Of a stretch of DNA of 64,000 nucleotides, positions 47,792 through 56,293 are shown piece after piece; position 1 is the first letter of the stretch, and each line of letters begins with the position of its first letter. The notes beneath the pieces were generated by a model, which worked only from the letters and a program-made list of their open reading frames with translations, searched no databases and was not told the origin of the DNA. Origin of the DNA: Pseudomonas fluorescens HK44 (GTDB lineage Bacteria > Pseudomonadota > Gammaproteobacteria > Pseudomonadales > Pseudomonadaceae); assembly GCF_000217955.3 (NCBI RefSeq), contig NZ_AFOY02000005.1, forward strand, positions 62,001-126,000. The letters are read 5' to 3'. The position numbers and the translations under genes are program-made.

Positions 47792-49300
47792 TCAAGCGAA
47801 GCTTGGGGTCTCGCTACTTTCTTCAACCAGTTCCAGCGCGATGTTGTTCTGCGCGTTGATCTTGCGATACAGCGCAGCGTCGGTTTCCAGGACTTTTTCC
47901 CGGGCCGGGAAGATTTCGGCCAGCTTGGTCGCCCACTCACCCTTGGCTTTGTTCGGGAAGCATTTTTCGATCAGCTCAAGCATGATCGACACCGTGACCG
48001 ACGCGCCCGGCGAGGCACCGAGCAGCGCGGCAAGCGATCCGTCCTTGGCAGCAACCAGTTCGGTACCGAACTGCAGGACGCCGCCTTTTTTCGGGTCTTT
48101 CTTGATGATCTGCACGCGCTGGCCAGCGACTTCCAGACGCCAGTCTTCGGCCTTGGCTTGAGGGTAGAAGCGGCGCAGCGATTCCAGGCGTTGTTCCATC
48201 GATTGCATCACTTCGCTGACCAGGTACTTGGTCAGGTCCATGTTGTTTTTCGCCACGGCCAGCATCGGGCCGATGTTGCCGACACGAACCGACATCGGCA
48301 GGTCCATGAACGAACCGTGCTTGAGGAACTTGGTGGTGAAGCCGGCGTAAGGTCCGAACAGCAGGGACTTCTGGCCATCGACGACGCGGGTGTCCAGGTG
48401 TGGCACCGACATCGGTGGCGAACCCACCGCTGCCTGGCTGTAGACCTTGGCCTGGTGGTGTTTGACCACTTCCGGGTTGTCGCAACGCAGCCATTGGCCG
48501 CTGATCGGGAAACCGCCGAAACCTTTGCTTTCTTCGATGCCCGAAGCCTGCAACAACGGCAAGGCCGCGCCGCCGGCACCGAGGAACACGAATTTGGCAT
48601 CGACTTCGCGGCTGTTGCCGCTGTTGACGTCCTTGATGCTGACGGTCCAGCCGTTGCCGTTACGCTTGAGACCGGTCACGCGCTTGCAGTACTTGACCTG
48701 GGCATCGGGTGCGCTGGTCAGGTGCTTGAGCAGTTGATTGGTCAGGGCGCCGAAGTTGACGTCGGTGCCGTTCATCACGCGGGTCGCGGCGATGACTTCG
48801 TCGGCCGGACGACCAGGCATCATCAATGGCATCCATTCGGCCATTTTTGCCTTGTCTTCGGTGTACTCCATCTCGGTGAAGGCGTGGTGCTTGCTCAGCA
48901 CCTTGAAACGTTCCTTGAGGAACGAAACGCCAGCCTCACCTTGCACGAAGCTCAGGTGCGGAACCGGGCTGATGAAGGATTTCGACGAGCCGAAGGTGCC
49001 TTTTCGGGTCAGGTAGGACCAGAACTGCTTCGACACCTCGAACTGGGTGTTGATGTGCACGGCTTTCTTGATGTCGACGCTGCCGTTAGCGGCCTGTGGC
49101 GTGTAGTTCAGCTCACATAGCCCGGCGTGCCCGGTACCGGCGTTGTTCCACGGGTTGGAACTCTCCGCGGCACCGGAATCCATCAGCTCGACGACTTCCA
49201 GCTTGATCGCGGGGTCGAGCTCTTTGAGCAATACAGCAAGGGTGGCACTCATGATGCCGGCCCCAACCAGTACTACGTCGACTGCTTCGTTATGCGCCAT
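47792..49300 (-). CDS. mqo: Malate:quinone oxidoreductase
   Basis: Membrane-associated FAD enzyme oxidising malate to oxaloacetate with quinone as acceptor; 502 residues. FAD motif [20 protein letters not shown] at the N terminus, [20 protein letters not shown], and [20 protein letters not shown] near the C terminus are typical. A long leader of more than 700 bp lies upstream. Confidence 0.97.
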   Translation of the reverse strand: MAHNEAVDVVLVGAGIMSATLAVLLKELDPAIKLEVVELMDSGAAESSNPWNNAGTGHAGLCELNYTPQAANGSVDIKKAVHINTQFEVSKQFWSYLTRKGTFGSSKSFISPVPHLSFVQGEAGVSFLKERFKVLSKHHAFTEMEYTEDKAKMAEWMPLMMPGRPADEVIAATRVMNGTDVNFGALTNQLLKHLTSAPDAQVKYCKRVTGLKRNGNGWTVSIKDVNSGNSREVDAKFVFLGAGGAALPLLQASGIEESKGFGGFPISGQWLRCDNPEVVKHHQAKVYSQAAVGSPPMSVPHLDTRVVDGQKSLLFGPYAGFTTKFLKHGSFMDLPMSVRVGNIGPMLAVAKNNMDLTKYLVSEVMQSMEQRLESLRRFYPQAKAEDWRLEVAGQRVQIIKKDPKKGGVLQFGTELVAAKDGSLAALLGASPGASVTVSIMLELIEKCFPNKAKGEWATKLAEIFPAREKVLETDAALYRKINAQNNIALELVEESSETPSFA

Positions 49301-50049
49301 TTAACGCGTCTCCAAAATCTGCAGCACCAAATTGTCGGCATAGCTGCCAGGAGTTACGGGGCATGCTCTGTAGAGCCCCGGGTCACCCATGGCCAGGATC
49401 GCCATGTCCGAATCTTCGCAATTTTTTGCAACTTCGACAGACGCTACCTACCGGGCTCAGGGTTCCTATGAACTCACTTCAGCGCGCGGGAGGCAATTCG
49501 ACTTATGGTCGATACGTCCGTTTGTGCAACCAAATCCGTAGTGGACAGGCTTCAGGCTCCAGTTCTTGAGGAGTACTCGGTCCTGTGTCGTTGGGCTGTT
49601 GTAGACGCTAATGGTGCATGTTCAGACGCAAAACTATTCATTTGCTCGCCACACTCTTGTGAAGTTGTGAAAACCCGTTTTTTTCACGCTCTTTTGAAGA
49701 CGTGAACCTCAAAAAAGGGCTGTCCCAGCCTGGCACCGTGCCGGATGGATTGCCGCCATGGGATACAGGGCAGGCAAAACGGGCAAACAGCTCAGTGACC
49801 GAGCGTAACGACAGCTCTGGCAGATTCGCGATAAGTGGTGATTTGCAGGTTAAACAGCAAGCTCGCCAGCTTCACTCGATCTGTGTGGGCGGCTCTCTGT
49901 GGGCGGTGCGGGGGTGTCAATACAAGCGCATTGACGATGCTGCGAGGCCCGATCAGGAGACGTCCTTATAATCGGGGGGAGATTGTAGCGAAGAAACGCA
50001 GGGAAATGGTCGTGTTTAATGACTTTTATTAGCCGTTCGGTCAGGTGGG
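49301..50049. other. Long gene-free region upstream of mqo
   Basis: About 750 bp. Short open frames here have no ribosome site or family resemblance. It should contain the mqo promoter and leader. I see no clear repeat or RNA gene. Confidence 0.5.
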
Positions 50050-50274
50050 CTAAATGGCATGCAACCGTGCAGGAGCAATGCGCGGGCTCAGACGGGCGCT
50101 GGCCGGTAGCGGCTGGTGTAACCAGTTGAGACGAATCTCTTCGATTTCCACCCTACCATCGCCCATTGGCGGCACTTGGCAGTGCTTGAACGCCAGGCAG
50201 CATTGATTGCTGTCGAGCTGGGCGAAGTAGCGATATTTGTGGTGTGGAGCAAACAGCGACCAAAGAAATTGCAT
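50050..50274 (-). CDS. Small hypothetical protein
   Basis: 74 residues, MQFLWSLFAPHHKYRYFAQL then DSNQCCLAFKHCQVPPMGDG and IRLNWLHQPLPASARLSP. Composition looks coding and I recall similar small Pseudomonas proteins near mqo, but no function. Its start region overlaps the divergent small frame at 50244. Confidence 0.6.
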   Translation of the reverse strand: MQFLWSLFAPHHKYRYFAQLDSNQCCLAFKHCQVPPMGDGRVEIEEIRLNWLHQPLPASARLSPRIAPARLHAI

Positions 50275-50300
50275 GGCAATGCCTTCGAGGAGAGACGGCC

Positions 50301-50453
50301 TTGACGTTAGCAGTGTGGCATGACACTGGCGTTACGGAGCACCCGATACAGGTGACATTGCCTATCTCTTCAGCAAGTGTTCAGGGTTGCTGGTTTGAAG
50401 AGGATGCCGACCGCTATACTGCGGGTCTGTCTGTATTTGTATCTGGAGAGTAG
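50301..50453 (+). CDS. Small hypothetical protein preceding the YajG-like lipoprotein
   Basis: About 50 residues from a TTG at 50301 with GAGGAGAGA upstream: TLAVWHDTGVTEHPIQVTLP and then SSASVQGCWFEEDADRYTAG. An ATG at 50244 gives 69 residues but overlaps the divergent gene. It ends three bases before the lipoprotein start. No function known; it might be only a leader. Confidence 0.45.
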   Translation: MTLAVWHDTGVTEHPIQVTLPISSASVQGCWFEEDADRYTAGLSVFVSGE

Positions 50454-50456
50454 CGC

Positions 50457-51041
50457 ATGTTGCAACGCCTGTTGTTCGGTTTGATCACTGTGACCAGCTT
50501 GACCCTGGTTGGCTGCGCCAACAGCCCGCAACAATTAGCCCCGGAGCCGAAACTGACGACTCAGTTGGCGCCGGTCGGGCATGGTCAGCCGGTGGTGGTG
50601 AGGGTGGTCGATGGCCGTCCGTCGCCAACCCTGGGCACCCGTGGTGGCCTGTACCCTGAAACCAGCGCAATCACAGTGCAAGGTGCGCAAATCCTGCCGA
50701 AACTGCAGGCTCAGGCCGAAGCGGCTGTGCGTTTGCTGGGTTTCACGCCAACGCCTAATGCTTACAACGCGCCGCAGTTGACGGTGACGCTGGCGGAACT
50801 GACGTATCAGTCGCCCAAAGAAGGCATGTATGTGACTGAGGCGACGATTGGCGCGGCTTTCCGCTCTGATGTGCAGAATGCCAACCATCGTTACAGCGGT
50901 CGTTATGCGGCGTCGCTGAATCAGCGTTTTGGTATGGCGCCGAATCAGGAAACCAACACCAAGCTGGTGAGCGATGTGTTGAGCGATGCGTTGACCCGGT
51001 TGTTCAAGGACCCGACGGTGGGTCAGATGCTCGCCCAATAA
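50457..51041 (+). CDS. YajG-family lipoprotein
   Basis: 194 residues. Signal peptide MLQRLLFGLITVTSLTLVGC with lipobox LVGC; mature domain with VVVRVVDGRPSPTLGTRGG and PKLQAQAEAAVRLLGFTPTP, as in the YajG family. Outer-membrane-associated by inference; role unknown. Followed by a terminator hairpin. Confidence 0.88.
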   Translation: MLQRLLFGLITVTSLTLVGCANSPQQLAPEPKLTTQLAPVGHGQPVVVRVVDGRPSPTLGTRGGLYPETSAITVQGAQILPKLQAQAEAAVRLLGFTPTPNAYNAPQLTVTLAELTYQSPKEGMYVTEATIGAAFRSDVQNANHRYSGRYAASLNQRFGMAPNQETNTKLVSDVLSDALTRLFKDPTVGQMLAQ

Positions 51042-51058
51042 CGGTTGGTTATCCTCAA

Positions 51059-51093
51059 AAACCCCGGTGTCAGTGATGGCTCCGGGGTTTTTT
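51059..51093 (+). terminator. Terminator after the YajG-like gene
   Basis: AAACCCCGG (51059-51067) pairs with CCGGGGTTT (51082-51090), followed by TTT. Confidence 0.88.
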
Positions 51094-51125
51094 GTGCCTG
51101 CCGGTTTTTTGGGGGGAGGCTTTCT

Positions 51126-51269
51126 GTAGGAGCCGAGCTTGTTCGCGAAGGCGGCCTGACAGCCGACCCATCTCTCGCGGGTGTACATCAATCCATTGTG
51201 GGAGCCGGGCTTGCCCGCGATGGCGGCCGGACAGCCGACCCATCTCTTGCAGGTGTACATATCCATTCC
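51126..51269. repeat. Two tandem 72-bp REP-type units
   Basis: Copies at 51126-51197 and 51198-51269 are nearly identical and in direct orientation; both contain GGAGCC-GCTTG--CGCGA and GACAGCCGACCCATCTCT. They resemble Pseudomonas REP sequences of the GGGAGCnnGCTTGC type. Confidence 0.85.
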
Positions 51270-51279
51270 TGCGGTAACG

Positions 51280-51660
51280 GCTGCTTGGGGTTTCGCCCTT
51301 ACGGCGAGTCCCTTTTTCAAACGCCAAAAAGGAACCAAATGCTTCGCCCCAAGCGTACGGCACCTCGCCTAGGCTCGGCGTCCCCTTGTTCCGGCATTCA
51401 TCAGGGGGCATCGCCTACGGTCTGCTGCGCGACGACCTCCTCTCGATGTGTCCGGCTGCGCCGTACGGCGCTGCGCGCCCACCCCCTGATGAACACCTCC
51501 ACTCGGCCTCCCGAAGGGGCGGGTGGATCAAGATCAACGGCGGCAGGCGAGCTAACGCTCGGCCTGTTGAGTGGTTGGGGCGCGTCACTTCGTTGTGGGT
51601 GGGGGATATCCGCAGGCTGCGATCTTTTGATCTTGGCTTTTTGACGGAGTGCCGCAGCTT
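51280..51660. repeat. Pseudomonas interspersed non-coding repeat block
   Basis: A GC-rich stretch with GGTTTCGCCCTTACGGCGAG, AAAAAGGAACCAAATGCTTC, GGCACCTCGCCTAGG and CACCTCCACTCGGCCT. I recall closely related blocks in several Pseudomonas genomes, where they often produce false open frames. No gene is supported here. Confidence 0.6.
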
Positions 51661-51867
51661 CTAGGCCGCTTCTACATAAAAATCCAGCATGCTCATGCCG
51701 GTCAACAGGTCGGTTTCCGGCAGGTCGGCGTGTTGGTGGCCGCCCAGGGCGCAGTAGACGAGCCAGTGGCGGTCCTGGACGTTGAAGGCAAGGCTGCCGA
51801 CGAGGTTCTGTTGTTCGTCGCTGGGGGTGATCAGATAGAGGCGATCCTGGTTTTCTGCGTGCAGCAT
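51661..51867 (-). CDS. Small hypothetical protein
   Basis: 68 residues: MLHAENQDRLYLITPSDEQQ, then LVGSLAFNVQDRHWLVYCAL and MSMLDFYVEAA. Looks like a small folded domain without signal or membrane span. I recall similar conserved hypotheticals in Pseudomonas; no function. Confidence 0.65.
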   Translation of the reverse strand: MLHAENQDRLYLITPSDEQQNLVGSLAFNVQDRHWLVYCALGGHQHADLPETDLLTGMSMLDFYVEAA

Positions 51868-52025
51868 GACAGACTCCGTGTCGGTTTCGAGGGGCGACAG
51901 ACTGGCTTGTTAAGGTGACGTTCAGGTGACAGTGCGCATTAATCAGTAAATTACCGGTCACTGGAGTGCAAAGTGCAGGGCGTAAAAAGCGTCTGGCCAC
52001 AAGTGCTGTTTTTTACGTGAGGGGC

Positions 52026-52316
52026 ATGATGTCGCTGCATATGAGCTGGTCTGCTGTCAGTGCTCATCCTGGGAGCCTGATGAATCTTTTTGCGTTGTTG
52101 ATCGCCTTGCCCGGTGCCTGGCTGTTGCACGTGACCCGTCGCCGTGAACGGCTGGCGCTGAAGAACCTGGCGTCACAAAGCGCCGTACGGGCGATCGATG
52201 AACCGCTGCTGTTTCTGGGCATCGCGACGCTGCGCCTGAACCGGTTTTGCTACCGTTTCGGCTTTGCCTGCCTGGCCTTGGCGCTACTGCTGTCGTGGAT
52301 CAGCCGGCATTTTTGA
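52026..52316 (+). CDS. Small inner-membrane protein, unknown
   Basis: 96 residues from ATG 52026 with GAGGGG upstream. Two hydrophobic segments (LFALLIALPGAWLLHV and FGFACLALALLLSWIS) flank a basic middle (TRRRERLALKNLA), suggesting two membrane spans. Followed by a strong terminator. Function unknown. Confidence 0.65.
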   Translation: MMSLHMSWSAVSAHPGSLMNLFALLIALPGAWLLHVTRRRERLALKNLASQSAVRAIDEPLLFLGIATLRLNRFCYRFGFACLALALLLSWISRHF

Positions 52317-52333
52317 GGTTCGCATCGCATATG

Positions 52334-52362
52334 AAAACGGCGCCCCAAGGCGCCGTTTTTGT
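52334..52362. terminator. Bidirectional terminator
   Basis: AAAACGGCGCC (52334-52344), loop CCAA, GGCGCCGTTTT (52349-52359). It lies between the converging small membrane gene and the acyltransferase gene. Confidence 0.92.
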
Positions 52363-52376
52363 ATTCAGCCGAAACC

Positions 52377-53543
52377 TTACAGCGGCAAACCCGCTTTGAC
52401 CCGGTACTGATTGCGCACCGGTGTTGCGTATTGCAGCACCAGGAACGGCCGATGTTCCTCGGGGCAGGCATCAAGGCGGCTTTGCCACACTTGCTGGGCC
52501 TTGGCCAGTTCCTCGGCCGGGAACAGTGTGGCTGCGCTCGGCACCTGCAGTTGCGGGTCGGCGTTGCTCCATTGGGCGTACGCCAGGTAGTGCACCGGGA
52601 ACAACCGGTAACCGCCGAGGATCTGCCGGTCCAGCTCGATTGCCAGTTGCTTGGTGTCTTCGAACAATTCGCTGATCGGTGCCGCAAAGTTCACGTGGAC
52701 CCGGCCTTTGTAGCCGGTGATGCCCTTGGCGATGCTCACATCGTCCTCGCCGGGCACCTTGGTGTAGCTGCCGGTGGTGGCGCGGATGTACAGCTCGCGG
52801 GCCTTGGCCTGATCACACGGGTCGTACTCGTAGCTGATCGACACCGGCGTCAGGTTCAGCGACTTGATGACCTCGCCAAACGGCTCGTCCTTGCGGCTCA
52901 TGTGGAACATCTTGAGGATCGCCGACTCGGTACGGTCGTCACCGTCCTTGGCGCGGCCTTCGGCCTGGGCGATCCAGATCGACTGGCAGTCGTTAAGGAT
53001 CGAGTGATTGATATAGGCCGACAGCAACTGATACGCCGCCATTTTCTCGCGACGACCGCTGATGGAACGGTGCACGATAAAGCTCTTGTTCAGGCGCATC
53101 AGATCGCTGACGAAGGGCTTTTGCAGCAGGTTGTCGCCAATCGCGATGCGCGGCGTCGGCAGGCCGGCGTGATAGATCGCGTAGTTGACGAAGGCCGGGT
53201 CCATCACGATGTCACGGTGGTTGGCCAGAAACAGATAAGCGCTGCCGGACTTGAATTGTTCGACCCCGGTGTAGGTCACGCCGTCGGTGGCACGCTCGAT
53301 GGTGTGGTCGACATAAAACTCGACCTTGTCCTGCAAGGTTGCAACCGAACGGACGCCGGCAAACTCACGGCGCAGCCGATAAGCTATAAGTGGTTTGAGC
53401 ATCCAGCCAAAAGCACCGGCAAAACGCGGGAAGCGGAAGTGGGTGAGGATATCTAGAAGCGCCTTGTCGCCCAGCAACCGTGCCAGCACTGCTGGGACTT
53501 CGCTGTCGTCGTAAGGTCGGATGGCATCGAATTCGCCCATCAT
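52377..53543 (-). CDS. Glycerolipid acyltransferase (PlsC/LPLAT superfamily)
   Basis: 388 residues. The acyltransferase core shows AYLFLANHRDIVMDPAFVNY, where the catalytic His is followed by Asp after five residues rather than the usual four, and later SIWIAQAEGRAKDGDD, corresponding to the EGxR-type block. Probably a 1-acylglycerol-3-phosphate acyltransferase or a related ester-forming enzyme; the substrate is uncertain. Monocistronic, converging with the small membrane gene. Confidence 0.8.
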   Translation of the reverse strand: MMGEFDAIRPYDDSEVPAVLARLLGDKALLDILTHFRFPRFAGAFGWMLKPLIAYRLRREFAGVRSVATLQDKVEFYVDHTIERATDGVTYTGVEQFKSGSAYLFLANHRDIVMDPAFVNYAIYHAGLPTPRIAIGDNLLQKPFVSDLMRLNKSFIVHRSISGRREKMAAYQLLSAYINHSILNDCQSIWIAQAEGRAKDGDDRTESAILKMFHMSRKDEPFGEVIKSLNLTPVSISYEYDPCDQAKARELYIRATTGSYTKVPGEDDVSIAKGITGYKGRVHVNFAAPISELFEDTKQLAIELDRQILGGYRLFPVHYLAYAQWSNADPQLQVPSAATLFPAEELAKAQQVWQSRLDACPEEHRPFLVLQYATPVRNQYRVKAGLPL

Positions 53544-53683
53544 GCTCTCTTGTTAGAAACGGCTAGGGTAAGTAATGGATTAGATCGATTACGGCAGGCG
53601 TACAGTCTGAAAAATACGCTCAAACAAAAATGGCCCTGCAAATAGACCGGCGATTATACGCACAAGTCACTTGGGAGACCGCG

Positions 53684-53866
53684 ATGCTGGAAACCGAGCG
53701 TTACGAATGTCCTTATTGTGGTGAAGAGTCAGAGGCAGTTCTGGATTTGTCTGGAGGGGATCAGACCTATATCGAGGATTGTCCGGTCTGTTGTCGGCCA
53801 ATTGTCTTCACGCTGCAAACCGATGGTCAGGAATGGATGCTCGACGTTCACACCGAAAACGAGTGA
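53684..53866 (+). CDS. CPxCG-type cysteine-rich small zinc protein
   Basis: 60 residues from ATG 53684. Two Cys pairs, [10 protein letters not shown] and [10 protein letters not shown], form a zinc ribbon; the rest is acidic. Belongs to the CPXCG cysteine-rich family of unknown function. The next gene starts 14 bp after its stop. Confidence 0.88.
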   Translation: MLETERYECPYCGEESEAVLDLSGGDQTYIEDCPVCCRPIVFTLQTDGQEWMLDVHTENE

Positions 53867-53879
53867 AAGGGTGGCTTCT

Positions 53880-54140
53880 ATGCAGCGCATCTACGATCCG
53901 GAAAACCTGATGGAAGGTGAGTTGTTGCAGGGCATGTTGGCCAGCGAAGGAGTCGAGGCGCATCTGGTGGGGCGTGATCTGCTGGGCGGTGCGGGCGAGT
54001 TGCCGGTATTCGGGCTGCTTGGGCTGGCGGTGGATAACGATCAGGCGCAATACGCGCGCGAGTTGATCGCTGCGTACAATGCCGCGCTGCCGATGCCCGG
54101 CGACGAACCGGATAGCTTTCCCGACGTCCTGGTCTGTTAG
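53880..54140 (+). CDS. DUF2007-type putative signal-transducing protein
   Basis: 86 residues from ATG 53880: MQRIYDPENLMEGELLQGML and then EGVEAHLVGRDLLGGAGELP. The opening ENLMEAELLQGMLASEGI-like pattern is typical of the DUF2007 fold, related to the PII-like C-terminal domain. Function unknown. Cotranscribed with the preceding zinc-ribbon gene and the SRAP gene. Confidence 0.88.
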   Translation: MQRIYDPENLMEGELLQGMLASEGVEAHLVGRDLLGGAGELPVFGLLGLAVDNDQAQYARELIAAYNAALPMPGDEPDSFPDVLVC

Positions 54141-54176
54141 GCTGGCGATTGTTTTCGTTCAGAGTCGTGTTGCCCC

Positions 54177-54797
54177 ATGTGTGGACGTTTTGCCCTGTTT
54201 CGTTGGAACCCCGCGTTCGCGGCCTTGCCCGGCTTCCCGGCCGATCAGCAGGCGCAGTGGAATATTTCGCCCAATGATTCGGTGCTGATCCTGCGCGCCG
54301 AGGCGGGGCAGCGCACGCTGGCCCGCGCGCGTTGGGGGCTGACGCCAGCGTGGCTGACCGATCTGTCGAAGACTCCGGCCCATGCCCGGGCAGAGACCGT
54401 CGCCGAGCAACCGATGTTTCGCGAGGCTTTCCGTCAGCGCCGCTGCCTGCTGCCGGCCAACGGCTTTTACGAATGGCGCGGCACTAGCCGCAAGCGCCCG
54501 TACTGGCTGACGCCGGGCGAAGGTTCGGCGCTGTTTTTTGCGGCGATCTGGGAAGCGTATCCGGTGCAGGAACAGGTGTGGCTGAGCACCGCGGTGGTGA
54601 CTCAGGCGGCCTCGAATCAGCGTCGTCCGTTGATTCTCGATGCCGCCGGTCAAGAGGCCTGGCTCAACCCCGAAACCCCGTTGCACACCTTGCAGGCGCT
54701 GCTCGCCAGCGAGCCTGCCGCCTTGCGCGAGCGCGTGCTGGCGAACCTGGTGAACGATCCGAAACTCAATGCGCCGGAGTGTTTGACCCCGGGTTGA
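54177..54797 (+). CDS. SRAP/YedK (HMCES) family protein with exchanged active-site residues
   Basis: 206 residues. SRAP proteins form a thiazolidine link between Cys2 and abasic sites in ssDNA. Cys2 (MCGRFALFRW) and the Glu (LPANGFYEWRG, E99) are present. E. coli YedK has Asn75 (INAR) and His160 (IHDRRP). Here the matching places read AHARAETV (H69) and SNQRRPLIL (N147), so Asn and His are exchanged. It may be active with altered chemistry or a divergent paralogue. Follows the DUF2007 gene by 36 bp. Confidence 0.9.
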   Translation: MCGRFALFRWNPAFAALPGFPADQQAQWNISPNDSVLILRAEAGQRTLARARWGLTPAWLTDLSKTPAHARAETVAEQPMFREAFRQRRCLLPANGFYEWRGTSRKRPYWLTPGEGSALFFAAIWEAYPVQEQVWLSTAVVTQAASNQRRPLILDAAGQEAWLNPETPLHTLQALLASEPAALRERVLANLVNDPKLNAPECLTPG

Positions 54798-54818
54798 TTT
54801 GGCGCCAGTGCTGACGCT

Positions 54819-54842
54819 ATCGCGAGCAGGCTCGCTCCCACA
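54819..54842 (-). repeat. REP sequence, left of the IS110 element
   Basis: Contains CGCGAGCAGGCTCGCTCCCA; its inverse is at 56239-56261 on the other side of the IS110 element. Confidence 0.88.
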
Positions 54843-54964
54843 CGGGATTTCCATTGTTCGCGAATTTTGTATCCACTGGAGATCAAATAATGAAATGGCT
54901 ACCCCCGCCGCCCCCTGTGATCGCCCACTAAGCTTTCGCAGGGGGCTCATCGGAGACCGTTGCC

Positions 54965-55990
54965 ATGAACAAAGTAGCTATTGCCGCCATCGATCTGGGA
55001 AAACACTCTTTCCATCTACACGCGCAAGATGATCGTGGTCATGAGCTTTACCGCAAAAAGTTTACTCGTGCGGCGCTCATGCAGCACCTGATGAATCTCG
55101 AACCCTGCACCGTTGTGATGGAAGCCTGCGGCGGAGCCCACTTCATGGCGCAGGAGGTCGCGAAGCTGGGACATACGCCCAAGCTCATTGCCCCGCATCT
55201 CGTACGCCCTTACGTGAAAAGCAACAAAAACGACTTCGCTGATGCCGAGGCGATCTGCGAGGCGGCGACTCGTCCAACAATGCGCTTTGTACACCCCAAA
55301 ACCCAGGCTCAGCAGCTGCTGGCCATGCTCAACTCGACACGCGATTCGTTCATCAAAGAGCGCACCGCGACCGTCAATCGGATTCACGCAGCGCTTTTGG
55401 AGGTCGGCGTCAGTCTGGCCACAGGCTTCAAGCCCATCAAAGAACTGCCCGCTCGGCTTGAAGCGAGTTCAATTCCTGTGCCCATCAAAAAACTTCTGAC
55501 GAGGTTGCAGGAGCACTTCACCTATCTGGATGGGCAGATCAAGACGCTGGACAAGGAAGTGGAATGCCAGGCCGCCGAAGATGATCTGGCGGCTCGTTTG
55601 ATGACCATGCCCTGCGTAGGCCCGATCACCTCCAGCGTCCTGGCTGCCGAATTGGGCGATGGCAAGCAGTTCAAATGCGGCCGAGGCTATTCGGCCTCAA
55701 TCGGGCTGATACCCAAACAGCATTCTACGGGCGGCAAGACCGTCCTGCTGGGCATCAGCAAGCGAGGTGATCGCAACCAGCGGCGCCTGCTTGTCCAATG
55801 TGCCCGTGTTTACCTGATGCAACTGGACCGACAGAAAGGCTGGCTGGCGGACTGGGTCCGGCAGCTATTGGCCCACCATCACTCCAACCATGTGGTCTGC
55901 GCGCTGGCCAACAAGCTGGCAAGGATCGCCTGGGCGATTGCTGCCCACCACACTGAATTTGATGCAGGGCCAACCGCGATGAACGCCTGA
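54965..55990 (+). CDS. IS110-family transposase (DEDD)
   Basis: 341 residues. N-terminal RuvC-like DEDD domain: AIAAIDLGKHSFHLHAQD, VVMEACGGAHFMAQEV and VKSNKNDFADAEAICEAATR carry the four acidic residues. C-terminal domain has MTMPCVGPITSSVLAAELGD with the helix-hairpin-helix and the Ser of the transposase_20 domain (YSASIGLIPKQHSTGGK). Looks intact. Followed by about 250 bp of element sequence without a gene. Confidence 0.95.
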   Translation: MNKVAIAAIDLGKHSFHLHAQDDRGHELYRKKFTRAALMQHLMNLEPCTVVMEACGGAHFMAQEVAKLGHTPKLIAPHLVRPYVKSNKNDFADAEAICEAATRPTMRFVHPKTQAQQLLAMLNSTRDSFIKERTATVNRIHAALLEVGVSLATGFKPIKELPARLEASSIPVPIKKLLTRLQEHFTYLDGQIKTLDKEVECQAAEDDLAARLMTMPCVGPITSSVLAAELGDGKQFKCGRGYSASIGLIPKQHSTGGKTVLLGISKRGDRNQRRLLVQCARVYLMQLDRQKGWLADWVRQLLAHHHSNHVVCALANKLARIAWAIAAHHTEFDAGPTAMNA

Positions 55991-55993
55991 CCC

Positions 55994-56236
55994 TGCTGTC
56001 ACCCGAGCACCACCCACCTGGTTTTGCGATGCTGGATAACAGATGACGTGAACGGCTAACCGGCCTGACGACAACCCTGAGCTCCCACACGGCTGAAAGG
56101 CCGTTCGAATAATTAGGATCGTTAGGCATCGATTCTCATCGAGGCGCGGGGTTGCCACCCCACACAGACGCCGGATAGATGAAAGCAAGCCAAACACGCA
56201 TCAAAAACAGTATTGCAGAAAAGGGGGTAACCATAG
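55994..56236. other. Non-coding 3' part of the IS110 element
   Basis: About 240 bp after the transposase stop, inside the estimated element end. No gene is supported. In IS110 elements one non-coding end can yield a structured guide (bridge) RNA, so this part and the 76 bp before the transposase are candidates. No RNA is claimed. Confidence 0.4.
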
Positions 56237-56238
56237 AT

Positions 56239-56261
56239 GTGGGAGCGAGCCTGCTCGCGAT
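56239..56261 (+). repeat. REP sequence, right of the IS110 element
   Basis: GTGGGAGCGAGCCTGCTCGC, the inverse of the REP at 54819-54842. Confidence 0.88.
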
Positions 56262-56293
56262 GAACGATGACGCGGTCTTGCTGACCTATCGCA

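Larger units (their letters stand above)
54889..56236 (+). mobile_element. IS110-family insertion sequence between two REPs
   Basis: Carries one DEDD transposase gene. Boundaries are estimated: left flank ends GATCAAAT (54881-54888), right flank begins ATGTGGGAGC (56237). Removing the element gives GATCAAATGTGGGAGCGAGC, the normal join between paired Pseudomonas REPs. Sub-terminal GGCTACCCCC (54897-54906) mirrors GGGGGTAACC (56223-56232). IS110 elements such as ISPpu9 and ISPpu10 are known to insert into REPs. Confidence 0.82.

Noticed and set aside
49502..49971. Possible small genes upstream of mqo
   Set aside because: No ribosome sites or family resemblance; the frames are short and composition is mixed.
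51386..52000. Long open frames on both strands in the repeat block
   Set aside because: They lie in a dispersed non-coding repeat and have no start site or family features.
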